Shown here in pieces: positions 24,803-35,445 of a DNA stretch of 64,000 nt. Source of the stretch: Zygnema cylindricum (taxonomy: Eukaryota; Streptophyta; Zygnematophyceae; Zygnematales; Zygnemataceae); NCBI GenBank assembly GCA_037447655.1, contig JBBHKE010000108.1:82519-146518 (forward strand), read 5' to 3'. The notes beneath the pieces were generated by a model. The model had not been told where the DNA came from. It searched no databases and saw only the letters and a list, made by a program, of their open reading frames with translations. The translations under genes and the position numbers were made by a program. The number at the start of each line of letters is the position of its first letter. Positions within the stretch are counted from its first letter, which is position 1.

Positions 24803-25654
24803 TTGTGTTGGGTATCGAGGACCTTTTCACGATATTCATTATATTAATATATCGAATTTCAGGTAACCGATAATCGATATATCTCTTTGAAATATCGAAA
24901 ATTAAAATATCGCAATATATCGCCAATATATCGTATCTCCAATATATCGAGGCATTAAAAAAATAAAAATGAAAATTTTCACAAATCTCCAAAGTCACGT
25001 GCCTTCGGACAAGGTGACCGTAAAATTTTTGCCGAAAAGAAATACGGTTTTTTCCTGAAAGTCAGCAGGGTGAAGGAGATCTCTGCGGTACATTGACGCG
25101 GTACACTTGCGAAGCACACGTACATAATACGCAAGTACGGATTTTCGATCGGAAATTGTCGGTTCTCAAATCTTTGACGATTTTAGAGATTTGATCGTCA
25201 ACTTACTAAGGAACTACTCAAATCAAAAAACGTATGTAAAAACTTGTTTACAGAAGATACGGGATGTTAACCGAGGCCTCTTTAATACAGAAATTTTGCT
25301 GTCCGTACTATTACAGAGACGTCCTCATGTAACCATACCCCAAATAAGTAATTATATGAATTATAAAATTTGTACTTTTTTGTCGGTTAAATGTTGCGGC
25401 GTCTACCTTTAAGTCACGGAACGAAAATCACGTCGTACGTGGCGTATCAGACAATTTGTTTTTTTCGCTAAAATAACATATTTTATTAAAATATAAGATA
25501 TTTAATTTAAAAAATACTATATATCGCGATATATATATATCGCGATGGTTTATGTTGGTCTCGATACGATATATCGAGGAGGTTACTTGACCGGTATTCG
25601 ATATATCGAGTATCGCAATTATCGCGATATGAATTTACCAGATACCCAACACTA
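24803..25654. mobile_element. hAT-type MITE with 8-bp target-site duplication
   Basis: Terminal repeats TTGTGTTGGGTATC (left) and GATACCCAACACTA (right), flanked by the direct repeat CCTATTGC at 24795-24802 and 25655-25662. An 8-bp duplication is diagnostic of hAT elements. 852 bp, no transposase. Both subterminal regions are packed with CGATATATCG palindromes. Related copies lie at 11000-11487 and 27091-27837. Confidence 0.9.
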
Positions 25655-25662
25655 CCTATTGC

Positions 25663-26269
25663 CATATCGGTATTGGAAACTTGGAACTGAAATGCCGGCA
25701 ACGAGCGTTTCTTTGTGGCCAGTTACCACTCCCACCAAACAACGACAAAGCATTGTGCAGCACAGAAACCGCTAGCACCGTAATTTTCTCCGATTAGAAT
25801 AAAACTACAGCACAGTAAACTGCACTCTTCTATACAGAAAACAAATTATTACGAAAAAAGGTAAAACAGCCTTCATGGAACCGTTCACGGTGACTTTTCT
25901 GCCTTCTTAACAGGACATGCAGACAAGGAAACCCTCAGCCTTATCCATTTTCTCGTTGCTTGGCTCAGGTTCATCCTCCCACATTGTCGTCCAAGCTCCA
26001 GTGCAAATCTGGCCCAAATTCCATCATCATTTAAACAGACCGCATACTTTTATCTGACGGTGGAAACGCTCAATCGAACGGCAACTTTATGCGACATTCT
26101 GAATCGAACGGTCTCTGTATTAACCGTGAATTATGGAACTTCTCACTCATACGTCCTTCAGTTCGTTACTGCTTTCTCACAATTCTTGCTACTTGTAAAT
26201 ATTCTCACCTTTTTTTAACTTTGTAAAAACTTGTAGAGTTTGGCTCCTGTCTTCCTGAGAGAGCCATCC
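25663..26269. other. Intergenic/5' flank of the probable ndhN gene
   Basis: No repeat structure or reading frame recognised. Presumably the promoter and 5' UTR of the gene starting at 26270. Positions from 26185 on are the genuine partner of the mirror copy at 26572-26840. Confidence 0.4.
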
Positions 26270-26571
26270 ATGGCTGCTCTCGCGTCTTGCAGGACAGACG
26301 TAGTCCAGTTGTCTCTTCCCTCTGACATAAGTGACCGACAGTCTGTATCTCGTCCTTTGTCAAGCAATGGCTTTTGCGGTTTGAAACAAAACCCTAATTT
26401 CAATCAAAAGAGAGCCTCATTCTCATCAGCTATTTCTTCTTTCAAAAATTCTAAGCAGTTAAAGCATTCCAGAAGAACATCCACTGTCGTTGGAGGTCTA
26501 AGTGATTTTGTAGGAGGAGACCTTATTGGATTGGATTTAGGAAAATGGTTTGATGATGTTGAAAACTTTGG
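26270..26571 (+). CDS. ndhN: Probable NDH-like complex subunit N, chloroplast precursor; first exon, cut by gap 2
   Basis: NdhN is a nuclear-encoded stromal subunit of the chloroplast NDH-like complex, which runs cyclic electron flow around photosystem I. The ATG at 26270 opens a Ser/Arg/Leu-rich, acid-poor leader of about 70 residues typical of a transit peptide. Then comes DFVGGDLIGLDLGKWFDDVE, which aligns with the start of mature plant NdhN (family pattern: DYxGGDL, then a W followed by a DVE motif). The remainder of the family (about 150 aa) is absent, because real sequence ends at 26571 and the following 269 nt are a mirror artefact. The TAA at 26576 is therefore not a true stop. Identification rests on about 25 residues. 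Confidence 0.6.
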
Positions 26572-26840
26572 ATCTTAAAAACTTTCTTCTTTATCGACTA
26601 CTCTTACTCCGAGAGAAAACTAACTTTAATCCCAAAACAAAGTTTGGCGTTTTCGGTAACGAACTGTTTCCTGCTCTATGTCTGACAGCCAGTGAATACA
26701 GTCTCCCTTCTCTGTTGACCTGATGCAGACAGGACGTTCTGCGCTCTCGTCGGTACCTACCGAGAGAGTCCTTCTGTCCTCGGTTTGAGATGTTCAAAAA
26801 TGTTTCAATTTTTTTCCACTCTTATAAATGTTCATCGTTC
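26572..26840. other. Mirror copy (reversed, not complemented) at left edge of gap 2
   Basis: Read backwards, 26572-26840 equals 26185-26453 over the stretches compared, 269 nt with no offset (paired positions sum to 53025). The copy abuts the N run. The forward arm contains a coherent coding sequence, so the gap-side arm is the false one. Confidence 0.93.
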
Positions 26841-26850
26841 NNNNNNNNNN
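26841..26850. other. Assembly gap 2 (10 N)
   Basis: Ten N bases flanked on both sides by mirror copies. Confidence 0.99.
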
Positions 26851-27090
26851 GCTGGTAAAACCATACCTTTAAGCATGAACGCATAATACATGGACATGAA
26901 GCGTTCACATGGCGCAGTTACATGGAGTCTATAGAGGAAGTGAGACGATTGAAAGTCCTTTTTTGGCATAAAGAAAAGCCGTTTCTAAAATGCCAGTGGA
27001 ACAGGCTTCCGTGCACTGAAACCTCTGGACACTTTTAAAAGTAAAAAAAATCTACGGAGCTATATAACCGCTATATAGCTCCGCTATATA
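26851..27090. other. Mirror copy (reversed, not complemented) at right edge of gap 2
   Basis: Read backwards, 26851-27090 equals 27127-27366 (240 nt; paired positions sum to 54217). The forward arm is genuine, because it matches the interior of the MITE at 24803-25654. Confidence 0.93.
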
Positions 27091-27837
27091 TTTGATATGT
27101 ACCGAATTTTAGGTACCCGATAATCGATATATCGCCTCGATATATCGCCAATATATCGAGGCATCTAAAAAAAATGAAAATTTTCACAGGTCTCCAAAGT
27201 CACGTGCCTTCGGACAAGGTGACCGTAAAATCTTTGCCGAAAAGAAATACGGTTTTTTCCTGAAAGTCAGCAGAGTGAAGGAGATCTCTGAGGTACATTG
27301 ACGCGGTACACTTGCGAAGTACAGGTACATAATACGCAAGTACGAATTTCCATACCAAAATGGTCGGTTCTCAAATCTTTGACGATTTTAGAGATTTTAT
27401 CGTCAACTTACAAGGAACCACTCAAATCAAAACACGTATGTAAAAACTTGTTTACAGAAGATACGCGATGTTAACCGAGGCCTCTGTAATACAGAAAAAA
27501 ATTTGTTGTCCGTACTAATAGAAAGACCTCCTCATGTAACCATACCCCAAATAAGTAATCATATGAATTACAAAATTTGTACTTTTTTGTCGGTTCCATT
27601 CTGCGGCGTCTACCATTAAGTCACGTAAGTAAATCACGTCGTACGTGGCGTATCAGACAATTTGTTATTTTCGCAAAAATAACGTATTATATTAAAATAT
27701 TAAATATTAAATTTAAAAAAAAATACTATATATCGCCATATATATCGCGATAATTTATGTTGGCCTCGGTACGATATATCGAAGAGTTTGCTCGATCGAT
27801 ATTCAATATATCGAATATTGAAGTTCACCCAACACTA
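27091..27837. mobile_element. hAT-type MITE, left end lost at gap 2
   Basis: Closely related to 24803-25654 along its length (shared landmarks CAAAGTCACGTGCCTTCGG and CACGTCGTACGTGGCGTATC). Ends in the terminal repeat CACCCAACACTA. The left terminal repeat is absent because sequence starts inside the element after the gap. Confidence 0.85.
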
Positions 27838-27933
27838 GTAAACACCATTTTTGCCAACCTGAATCTACGCTAAACGACAATCGGTTAACGTCAAATGGCA
27901 TAAAACTACAGCGCAGTTTAGATTTGAGCTACA

Positions 27934-28439
27934 GTACAACGCGAATCGTATTTAGAGTAATGAAAAAATTTGAGTACAAAACTAAAAAAAACAATTAGAG
28001 TAATGAACTCTAATTTATGTGATATAACTGTTTTAACTTTGAAGTTTACTCTAATTTATTTAAGTACTCTAATTTGGCACGCTAATATCCTCTGCTGTAA
28101 ATAAGGTATACGTACAAAATTTGGCAAAACGTACAGTTTATCGTCATTATGACGTTTGCACTACGCGGTTTGTTAAAACGCAGTTACATGATAACGACCT
28201 GTATTAAATCATTATTTGTACTTTTTTACTTTATAAAGTACATTTTTTTACGGTCGCAGGTCGTCCGTATTCCAAACTATTTAAAACGAACCTATATTAT
28301 AATTAAAAACGCTCATTAAACTTTACCTTTAATAGAATAATGAACAAATTATAATCATTTACTCTATATCATGTGATATAGCCGAAATTTTGAGCGACCG
28401 AATTAGAGTAATTTACTCTAATTACGATTCGCGGTGTAC
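27934..28439. mobile_element. MITE with about 25-bp TIRs, TA target site
   Basis: Left end GTACAACGCGAATCGTA and right end, inverted, GTACACCGCGAATCGTA, both continuing into TTAGAGTAA-type sequence. AT-rich interior of repeated TTAGAGTAA and CTCTAATT motifs. TA flanks suggest a Stowaway/mariner-type MITE. No coding content. Confidence 0.7.
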
Positions 28440-28443
28440 AACC

Positions 28444-29212
28444 CAGAGGTCGCAATCGGCTACCGAAATCTGTACCCGACCGTTACTCGACCGCCCGTGT
28501 CGGATCCGGAACAGATTCGGGTGCCAAATTTTGGCGGCCGGCCAAATTCGGGCGGGTGATTCACAACCAAAAAAAACGGACAATTAACGAAAAAAAAATG
28601 AAAGTTTTGTACCATAGTTCAAAAGTAGGCATTTTTATGGTAGGCCTTTGGTCGGCGCCTTTATCATAAGTTGTGTTATGGGCTTTTCATGTGATCTTCT
28701 TAGGTCGCTACTTTGATCAGCGACCGTCCAATCGTCCAAATCTGACTGTGTAAAAAAACAAAATTGGTCCGAATGTTTTAATTGGTCCAATTTTTTGTCT
28801 GAATGCATTAATTGGTCCGAATAAGTCCGAATACAATATGGGTCTTAAGGTCATATTGTATGTTTTGCATACAATAGGCATATTATATAGGGCTACTTCA
28901 CCTACTTTTGAACTATGTTTTGTACGGTCCATACTATCCAACATTGTTGTACTTTCTACTTTTGGTATCGTGAAAGGTAGAAGGGAGATGTATCATTAAT
29001 TTTGTACATATTCGGGTACGGGCGGGTACGGGTAGTCGCGAGAATTTGAGTTTCGGTTAACTTTAATTTTCGTAAACTTGTATTGGGTAAGGGGTAACAA
29101 TTTAGGAGCGTGACATAACCCGGTCCGGTAACTGACTAACGGGTGTTCGGATTTTGAAAAAAACAAATTTGTCAGTTTTGGGTATCTAAAATTTTGACTT
29201 TTGCGACCTCTG
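28444..29212. mobile_element. hAT-like MITE abutting the previous element
   Basis: Terminal inverted repeats CAGAGGTCGCAA and TTGCGACCTCTG. The flanks GTACAACC (28436-28443) and GTACCGCC (29213-29220) match at 6 of 8 positions, as expected for an aged 8-bp hAT duplication. The interior has repeated AATTGGTCCGAA units (28760-28830) and GGTACGGGC repeats near 29015. No coding capacity seen. Confidence 0.7.
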
Positions 29213-29401
29213 GTACCGCCATCCGCTTTGAGACGATTGCAACCCTAGTTCAAGCCATTAATACAAAGTGCAAATACATATAGGCATAATGTACGGTAGC
29301 AATGCCAGTGTTTATGTATCTACAAAATAAAAGTCAAAAGTTCATTACTAATAAGTAGAGTACACTGTCATTTTATAAATAAAACTGCTTAAGGCCCAAC
29401 T

Positions 29402-30450
29402 TGTGAAATATACTGCAATTCTGTGTCCTCCATTGGACCACAGAATACAGGAAGCCTCTAGATAGTATTTAACTAACCCACTTCAAGCCACAACCACTGC
29501 TCTCTAGGAAGGCAAAATGACAGTTTGATTGCACCCCTATGCAGCGTGGACTCCCCTGAGTCCGTAGCAAAAAGGATCCCTGAAAACGGCCAACCAGCCG
29601 ATAAGTTATAAGGCAGTAAAAATGCCAATTTGTACAAACTCTCAAAGGGAGAGGTGACTACCTACCAAAATTTTCTAAGTCCTGATTCCCTCTAATAACT
29701 TCTATCTACTGAAGGACGGACCAATCAGATTACTGTACCGTACCAAAAAGTACTACTACCGGTGTACCTTTTGTACGGCCTATGTACAACAAGGCTATTA
29801 AGCGGACGCGTGTCTGCATTTCACTCGTCCGTACATTCCTCGGAATTCCCATGATCGAATGTCATCTCTCCACGTGGCTCCAGGTCATGCCACGTCACAA
29901 AACGCCAAAGTGACAATTTTGGGATTTCGGCGATGATGTGCGCCGTTATATTTTCAGCGAGACGCAATCTTAGCCGTTATAAATACTTGCGCGATATTTG
30001 TTTCACTGTCGAAACAAAATGCGTGATATCCGTTTTGAAATAGAATCGTACTTTGTACTTTCATAAAACTGTATCTATGCATGCCGTATACAGTTTTAGT
30101 TAAATGGATTTGTTCTTCCCTAAATATATATATATCTATCACATACTATAGCTTTAAGCATTGGTCGTAGTCTAATAGGATAAAGCTGACCGCTCTCAGC
30201 CAACTTGACGAACCGCAGGTACTGGGATCAAATCCCGGGTCTGTCAAGTATATTTTTAGTAACCTACGAAAAATAACTGCCTGTTGAACTAAGGCAGCCA
30301 TGGATCAACCACCCTCTCTATCCTTCAGTGACTACAACAAGTATGGGGGCTAGAGAGAGGAGGTGGAGGCAGGTTGCCCGTCCTTTTCATTTCTTTTATC
30401 CTAACAAATTTAAACCTAGAAAATACTCTATAAATCTATTAATTTCAACA
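29402..30450 (-). repeat. Solo LTR of the copia family (minus orientation), diverged
   Basis: Shares ordered landmarks with the copia LTR at 34327: CTCCCCTGAGTCCG, TTTCTAAGTCCT-like, a CACGTGG block, a tRNA-like module, GGCAGCCATGG and CAGTGACTAC. Ends TG...CA. No 5-bp target duplication is recognisable, so the borders are approximate. No second LTR or internal region nearby. Confidence 0.75.
30163..30248 (+). other. tRNA-like module inside LTR (class II, Leu/Ser-like)
   Basis: TAGTCTAATAGG (30168-30179) resembles a pol III A box. GGATCAAATCC (about 30226-30236) matches the B-box consensus GGTTCRANTCC at 10 of 11 positions. Spacing suits a tRNA with a long variable arm. Corresponding modules sit in the other LTRs: 34545-34627(-), 39949-40030(-), 42079-42157, 44955-45043, 46856-46944, 49503-49582, 51045-51125, 52748-52820(-) and 58106-58185. 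No functional tRNA is claimed. Confidence 0.65.
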
Positions 30451-33040
30451 TATATCAAATTGGACAAATCAATCTCCTTCATTCGACGTAACACGTCCCA
30501 AAACGTTTCTATTTCACGAGCAATTTTAGCTATCTTGTCTTTTTGTTCTTACCTGCATAATGAAATAAATAAGTATGTATAATTTATAAAGATTATGCGT
30601 ATCATTTAGTTTTTTGACGTTTATTTTAGCGAGGTCGTCGTGTCTTTCGAAAATTGTGCTTAATGACCATAACACATGTTTTATATAGTGGACAAAATCT
30701 TGATGGTAATTAACGTTTGAGTTGCATAAAATACTGAAATTCTTGTCGAGTACTATGGAGTCAATTTTCAGCCATGGCCTTTCAATCTCGAAAAAAATAG
30801 ATTTTTGAAGATCATTTTTTCTGCTGCCATAATTAATCAAAGGCCTTGATAGTAGATGAAAGGGCATTCACGATGAATTGATGACATGTTGCTTTTAATG
30901 TTGTACCACTTTTTGTTGGGCATGTCTTCTTGGTGTTTCGAAGCGTGATGGAGGAATTTGACTTATCGTTGTTTGGGTGTCTTTTATCCCCTAATGGCTT
31001 GCTCTGTGTGCTTCTAACCCTGGTCACATCTTGGAGCTTTTTTATTGATATTTATCGTCAACGTTCAAAAGTTGTCGCCAAAGTCGCGAACGTCCTTTAA
31101 TAAATTACAATGATGGTAAACAAACGACGCCTTCCACATCTTCCAACAAGGTATTATATAGTTGTAGACCTTAGCTTTTCTAAGTTGTTGGTGTCATCTA
31201 ATGTATATTTCTTTCTTTTTTTCGTTGGTCATATTTAGCAGTTACTATGTCGATACTTATTCTAGTTAGCGTTGGTAGATAGTTGTTTTAATTAGTGGTG
31301 TCAATTTTTGTGTTATTTGTGGAAACCGCCTATTTTATTTTATATGTTTTAATGCTTTTTTTTTTTATCCCCCATTGTTCCATGTTGATTTTCCCACAAC
31401 ATGTTTGAAAATAAAGTTTTTGTTTAGTAATGAATTATATGTTTATTCTTGTTGGATGTTAAAATGCCTTTACATAAAACTTACTTCGTGGAAGAGTTAT
31501 GTAAGAACCACACACTAGTATTCCACGACACAATAGCCCATGAGCTTTTGCGCTGCAAAATATCAACTTTTGCGGTATGAAAAAAGTGTGAAAACAAAAG
31601 CATAAATTATGTCATCGTGAAACTCAGTGTGTACTTCCGTTTGATGCAGTTAACGACATCGACGCCATCACAAGTGAGCGTGACTTCACAATGTAAAAAA
31701 AAAATAGACATGTGCAATGCCACGAAAAGTTAGGCGCCTATATTATCTTAAAAAAACAAACGTTTACAATTAGTGTTGTGTATCGATGTCTTCTACCGGT
31801 AACCGTTATGTATGTTTTCTACCTATAGATAATTAATTTATTGGTTCAATATATCGTTAAAAAAACTATCGCAAGAAATTATAATAGATCGCTATAAATT
31901 ATTGATAAGTATCGGGTTGATAGCTATCAACGATAAGTACGTGTTGTAGTGCATGATGGTTTGAAGTATTCCCAAAAGCAACGGCCCCTTCCCCCCCGCC
32001 CGCTCGATGTAACTACGTACTTATTTTGTACTTTATTTATATACCACACTTGTGTACCCTAGTGAGAACCACCCCTCTAAACCGATAGGTGTAGGCCATA
32101 ATTTTTGTTGGTCACTGATAGCCTATTCCCACCGGAGCATTTTTAACTTTTTGCCTATTCCGATGATTTTCCCAGAACTCATTTGAAAACGGGTGTTGTT
32201 CACATCAAAATTTTGGCACGTAATTCTGATTGAAGGTGTCATGTGACACATCACACGCTTCAACGTCATCAAACATAGGCGAGAAAACAAACCTGCAGTT
32301 TTTCAAACTTAGAGAGACATGAATGTTCGAAGGACGACCACAGTGATTCAAAGTTTGGACAGTTTTTTGGCGCGAAAACAATGAAATAGCCTTTCGGATG
32401 TTGTTTTTGCTTCGTTAGCTTTTGGGTTTACCATTGGCATGTTTCAAAGAAAGACGCAACCTTAACCCGACTTCAATATCCTCAAATATTTCGAGGAAGT
32501 TCTGTTTACGATTTTCCGCGAAGTCCGAGAACAAACAAAGTTGGTGCTCGGAAAACCGTACATTATTCGAACTCCCGTCTGTTGGGGGAGTGATTTTTTT
32601 TCCGATGGGAATAAGCTATGAGCTATATACGGGAAACCCTCACCATTCGCTAATTATTAATATAGGTTATCCTATTTATAGTGAAAAAACTTTACTCTTA
32701 GTTGTCCCATTCGTACGGATTTGGACTTTTTTCCGAAAACTACGTAGTATTCGTGACTTTTATATTTTTCGTAAAATTCGTTTAATTTTCGTTGTACGGA
32801 AAAATGTACGGAACTTAAAAAAAAAGAGATGTTGCACCAATTGCGCGGCCGAAGTTTGAATTTGAAAGGGCCTCTCTGAACAGGAAGCTGCCATTGAAGA
32901 TGCAATAGAAGCAACTAGTAAAAGTACCATTGGAACCGCCTTCGACGCTTTCGCGGACCTCACCATAAGCATCCATGCCTAGAACTCGCGGAATAGAGTA
33001 GGAGCATGTTAAGGCTCCAAACGGGGGGCTACTTGGAAAC
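30451..33040. other. Intergenic, possible degraded transposon remnants
   Basis: No gene recognised. A tract at about 31767-31957 begins TAGTGTTGTGTATCG and ends with a similar inverted string, and may be a decayed relative of the hAT MITEs. Open frames at 30833-31027 (minus) and 32422-32859 (plus, non-ATG start) match nothing I know. The BED/hAT element whose coding region starts near 33041 must have its left end here, but no terminus was found. Confidence 0.45.
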
Positions 33041-34326
33041 AACCGAATATGTATCTGTATCTACTGCAACTTTGAATAAAATGGTGAAGCAACAAGGATT
33101 AGAAGCCACCTTATTGGGAATGTGAAGAGTGGAGGAATTAGAGCTTGTCATTTATGTCCGGACGAGGTGAAAGAGGAGTTTACTACATCGGAAACTGAGA
33201 GAACTTCTCATGGCTCTCAGAAACGTGTTATATCTGATTTTGATGATCTCACCGAGTGTCCTGGTGGATCTAGCCAGAGCAGTAAGGTACAAGGTGTTAA
33301 AACAAAAATAACGAAATTATTTCAAAGACATAACAAGAAAGAGGTAGATGTAGCATGGGCCAAAGCTTTCTTTGCCAACGGCTTGCCGTTCCGACTATTG
33401 AATGACCTAGATTTTAAGGCAGCAGTGAAGAAGACCGGGGAGATAGGGGCTTCTTATAAGTTACCTCACCGGAATGCCACGAGAACTCGTCTTTTGGCAG
33501 AGACAAAGGCAACAGTAAAACAAGACTTGGCGAGCTACATGGAGACGTTAGAAGCCACCGGTGCCTTGATCACATCAGATGGATGGACAGCAGTTGATGA
33601 CACGCCTCTCCTTAACAATATAGCTGTCACCCCCAAGGGTGACATGTTTCTCACGGCGCAAGACACTAGTGGGCATATTAAGGATGCTGATTACGTTTGT
33701 AAGGTGTTACAGAAAAGAGTTCTTGCAGTACGGGTCAAGAATGTGGTGCAAGTTGTGACAGATTCTGTCCTTGTAAACAAGGCTGCAACTTCGCTGCTCT
33801 TGAGTAAATACACTTCGATTACTTGGACGCCATACGCTGCCCACGTATTGGACTTACTATTGGAGGATTAGGGCAAGTTGCCAATTATTTCAACATTTGA
33901 CCGAGAGGCACAAGAGGTGCTGAAATTTATTACCAATTATAACATGAGTGATGGCATGTTCAACAAAATCTCTGCACTTTGGCTGTTCAAACTTGGAAAG
34001 ACGGGTTTCCGACAAATTTCGTCATGCTCCAAAGATTTTTACAGGTGTAGGACAGCTTGGAGTCTTTAATGTTTAATGCTAGTTACTAGCAGTTGTTGGG
34101 TAAGGCTACATACAAGGGAGTGGATGGGTAAGGCTACATACAAGATCGAAGGGATCAAGATTAAAGGTCACATTTCGAGCCCAACGTTTTGGATGAGAGT
34201 GTCGAAGGCTATGACAGTTTCAGAGCCACTAGTGCGGCTATTGAGGGAGTGTGACAAATGGGCCTCGAACGTTGGGAAGGTTTATTATGGTTTTCATACC
34301 GTTGGTTAGTTTTTGCAGAAGTTATC
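33041..34326 (+). pseudogene. BED-finger/DUF659/hAT transposase, 5' part, split by copia
   Basis: hAT-superfamily transposase relic. A BED-type zinc finger precedes and includes GEATRIRSHLIG and GIRACHLCPDEVKEEF (33080-33170). The DUF659 domain follows (ALITSDGWTAVDDTPLLNN, QVVTDSVLVNKAATSL, WTPYAAHVLDLLLED). Then come GKLPIISTF and KGHISSPTFWMRVSKAM with EPLVRLLRECDKW. In-frame stops at 33077 (TAA, inside the BED finger) and 33869 (TAG), plus probable frameshifts near 34000, show it is dead. The frame runs into the copia 5' LTR at 34327 and resumes at 40791. Confidence 0.85.
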
Positions 34327-35381
34327 TGTAGAAATTAATGGTCCATTTAAATTATTTTCTAGGTCTAAATAGAAATATAGAAAGAAGCTGAGGCAGTCTA
34401 CCTCTAACTTCTCTCTCCAAATCTCAAACTTTTCGCAGTCACTGAGAAATTGGAGAGGGAGCTAGAGCCATGGCTACCTAGGCTATCCAGAGGTTTACGA
34501 GAAATATATATTAGTTAGGGGTTTATTTACTAAAAGTTATGTGCCGGCCACAAGATTTGATCGTGGTACCTACCGGACGCCATACAACCGGTAGCCGGTA
34601 GCCTTAGCCGTTAAGTCTTCAACTAGTGTTACGTATGATATGGTTTGATATTTAGTTAAACATTCATACATAGGATAGTTCATTTAACTGAAACTATTTA
34701 CGGGAGACATAGATCCAGTAATGTAAAAGTACGGATTACGGTACGGATAAGAAACCAATACCGCGCATTTATTTCTTTAATGAAACGAATACCGCGCATG
34801 TATTTATTACGGCTACGATTAAATGTGAATTTAATCGGACGGCCGGAATTAACGCCGAGATCGCGGAAGAGGATTTCGGCGGTTTTTGGTCATCGCCACA
34901 TCCGATGACACATGGCGGAATGACATTGGATCACGGCATCTCCGAGGATTAAAGGAGCGAATCCAGACATACCACGTGTCAACCTTTAGGCCATGTCGTA
35001 TAGTGTCCGTACAGAAAGTACACCAGCAATGTACTTTTGTGTACGGAACTGTAATCTGATTGGCTCCGTACATCAATAGATAGAGTCTGTGAGAGAGATA
35101 GGACTTAGAAAAATTAGGAGATATTACCCTCTCTCCCAGAGAGCTTTTGTACAAAAGGTCAACTTTGACCCTCCATAACTTACTGCTCAGTGGAGCAAAT
35201 TCAAAGATACTTTTTGCTATCGACTCAGGGAAGTCTTGTCTTTATAGGGGTGAAGGTGGTCAAAGTTATTGTCTACCAGGGTGGAAGTTGTTTTTGGTGA
35301 AACACAAAGGGGTCAGGTTTTATCGTAGAGGCTTCTTGGAAGCTGTCCACTCTGAGGACTTATAAAGGTTTCAGAGTTTCA
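34327..35381 (+). repeat. copia 5' LTR
   Basis: 1055 bp, TG...CA. Contains the tRNA-like module on the minus strand (34545-34627), CACGTGTCA and GTACTTTTGTGTACGG blocks, and GCGCATTTATTTCTTTA-type repeats. Directly followed by GGTTATGGGCCCACCC, the presumed primer-binding region, which is also conserved next to the LTR at 57350-58417. Confidence 0.95.
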
Positions 35382-35445
35382 GGTTATGGGCCCACCCTCT
35401 AAGGTACCAATCTTTGATGGAACTGGCTTCCTATACTAGGAAAGT

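Noticed and set aside
30163-30248. A genuine tRNA gene
   Set aside because: Box similarity is good, but a full acceptor stem and a clean anticodon arm could not be formed by hand, and the sequence recurs inside LTRs.
31767-31957. Short hAT MITE beginning TAGTGTTGTGTATCG
   Set aside because: The right terminus is weak and no 8-bp duplication is visible; left as a comment only.
32422-32859. 145-codon open frame on the plus strand
   Set aside because: Starts at TTG with no early ATG, has no recognisable domain, and lies in AT-rich sequence next to transposon remains.
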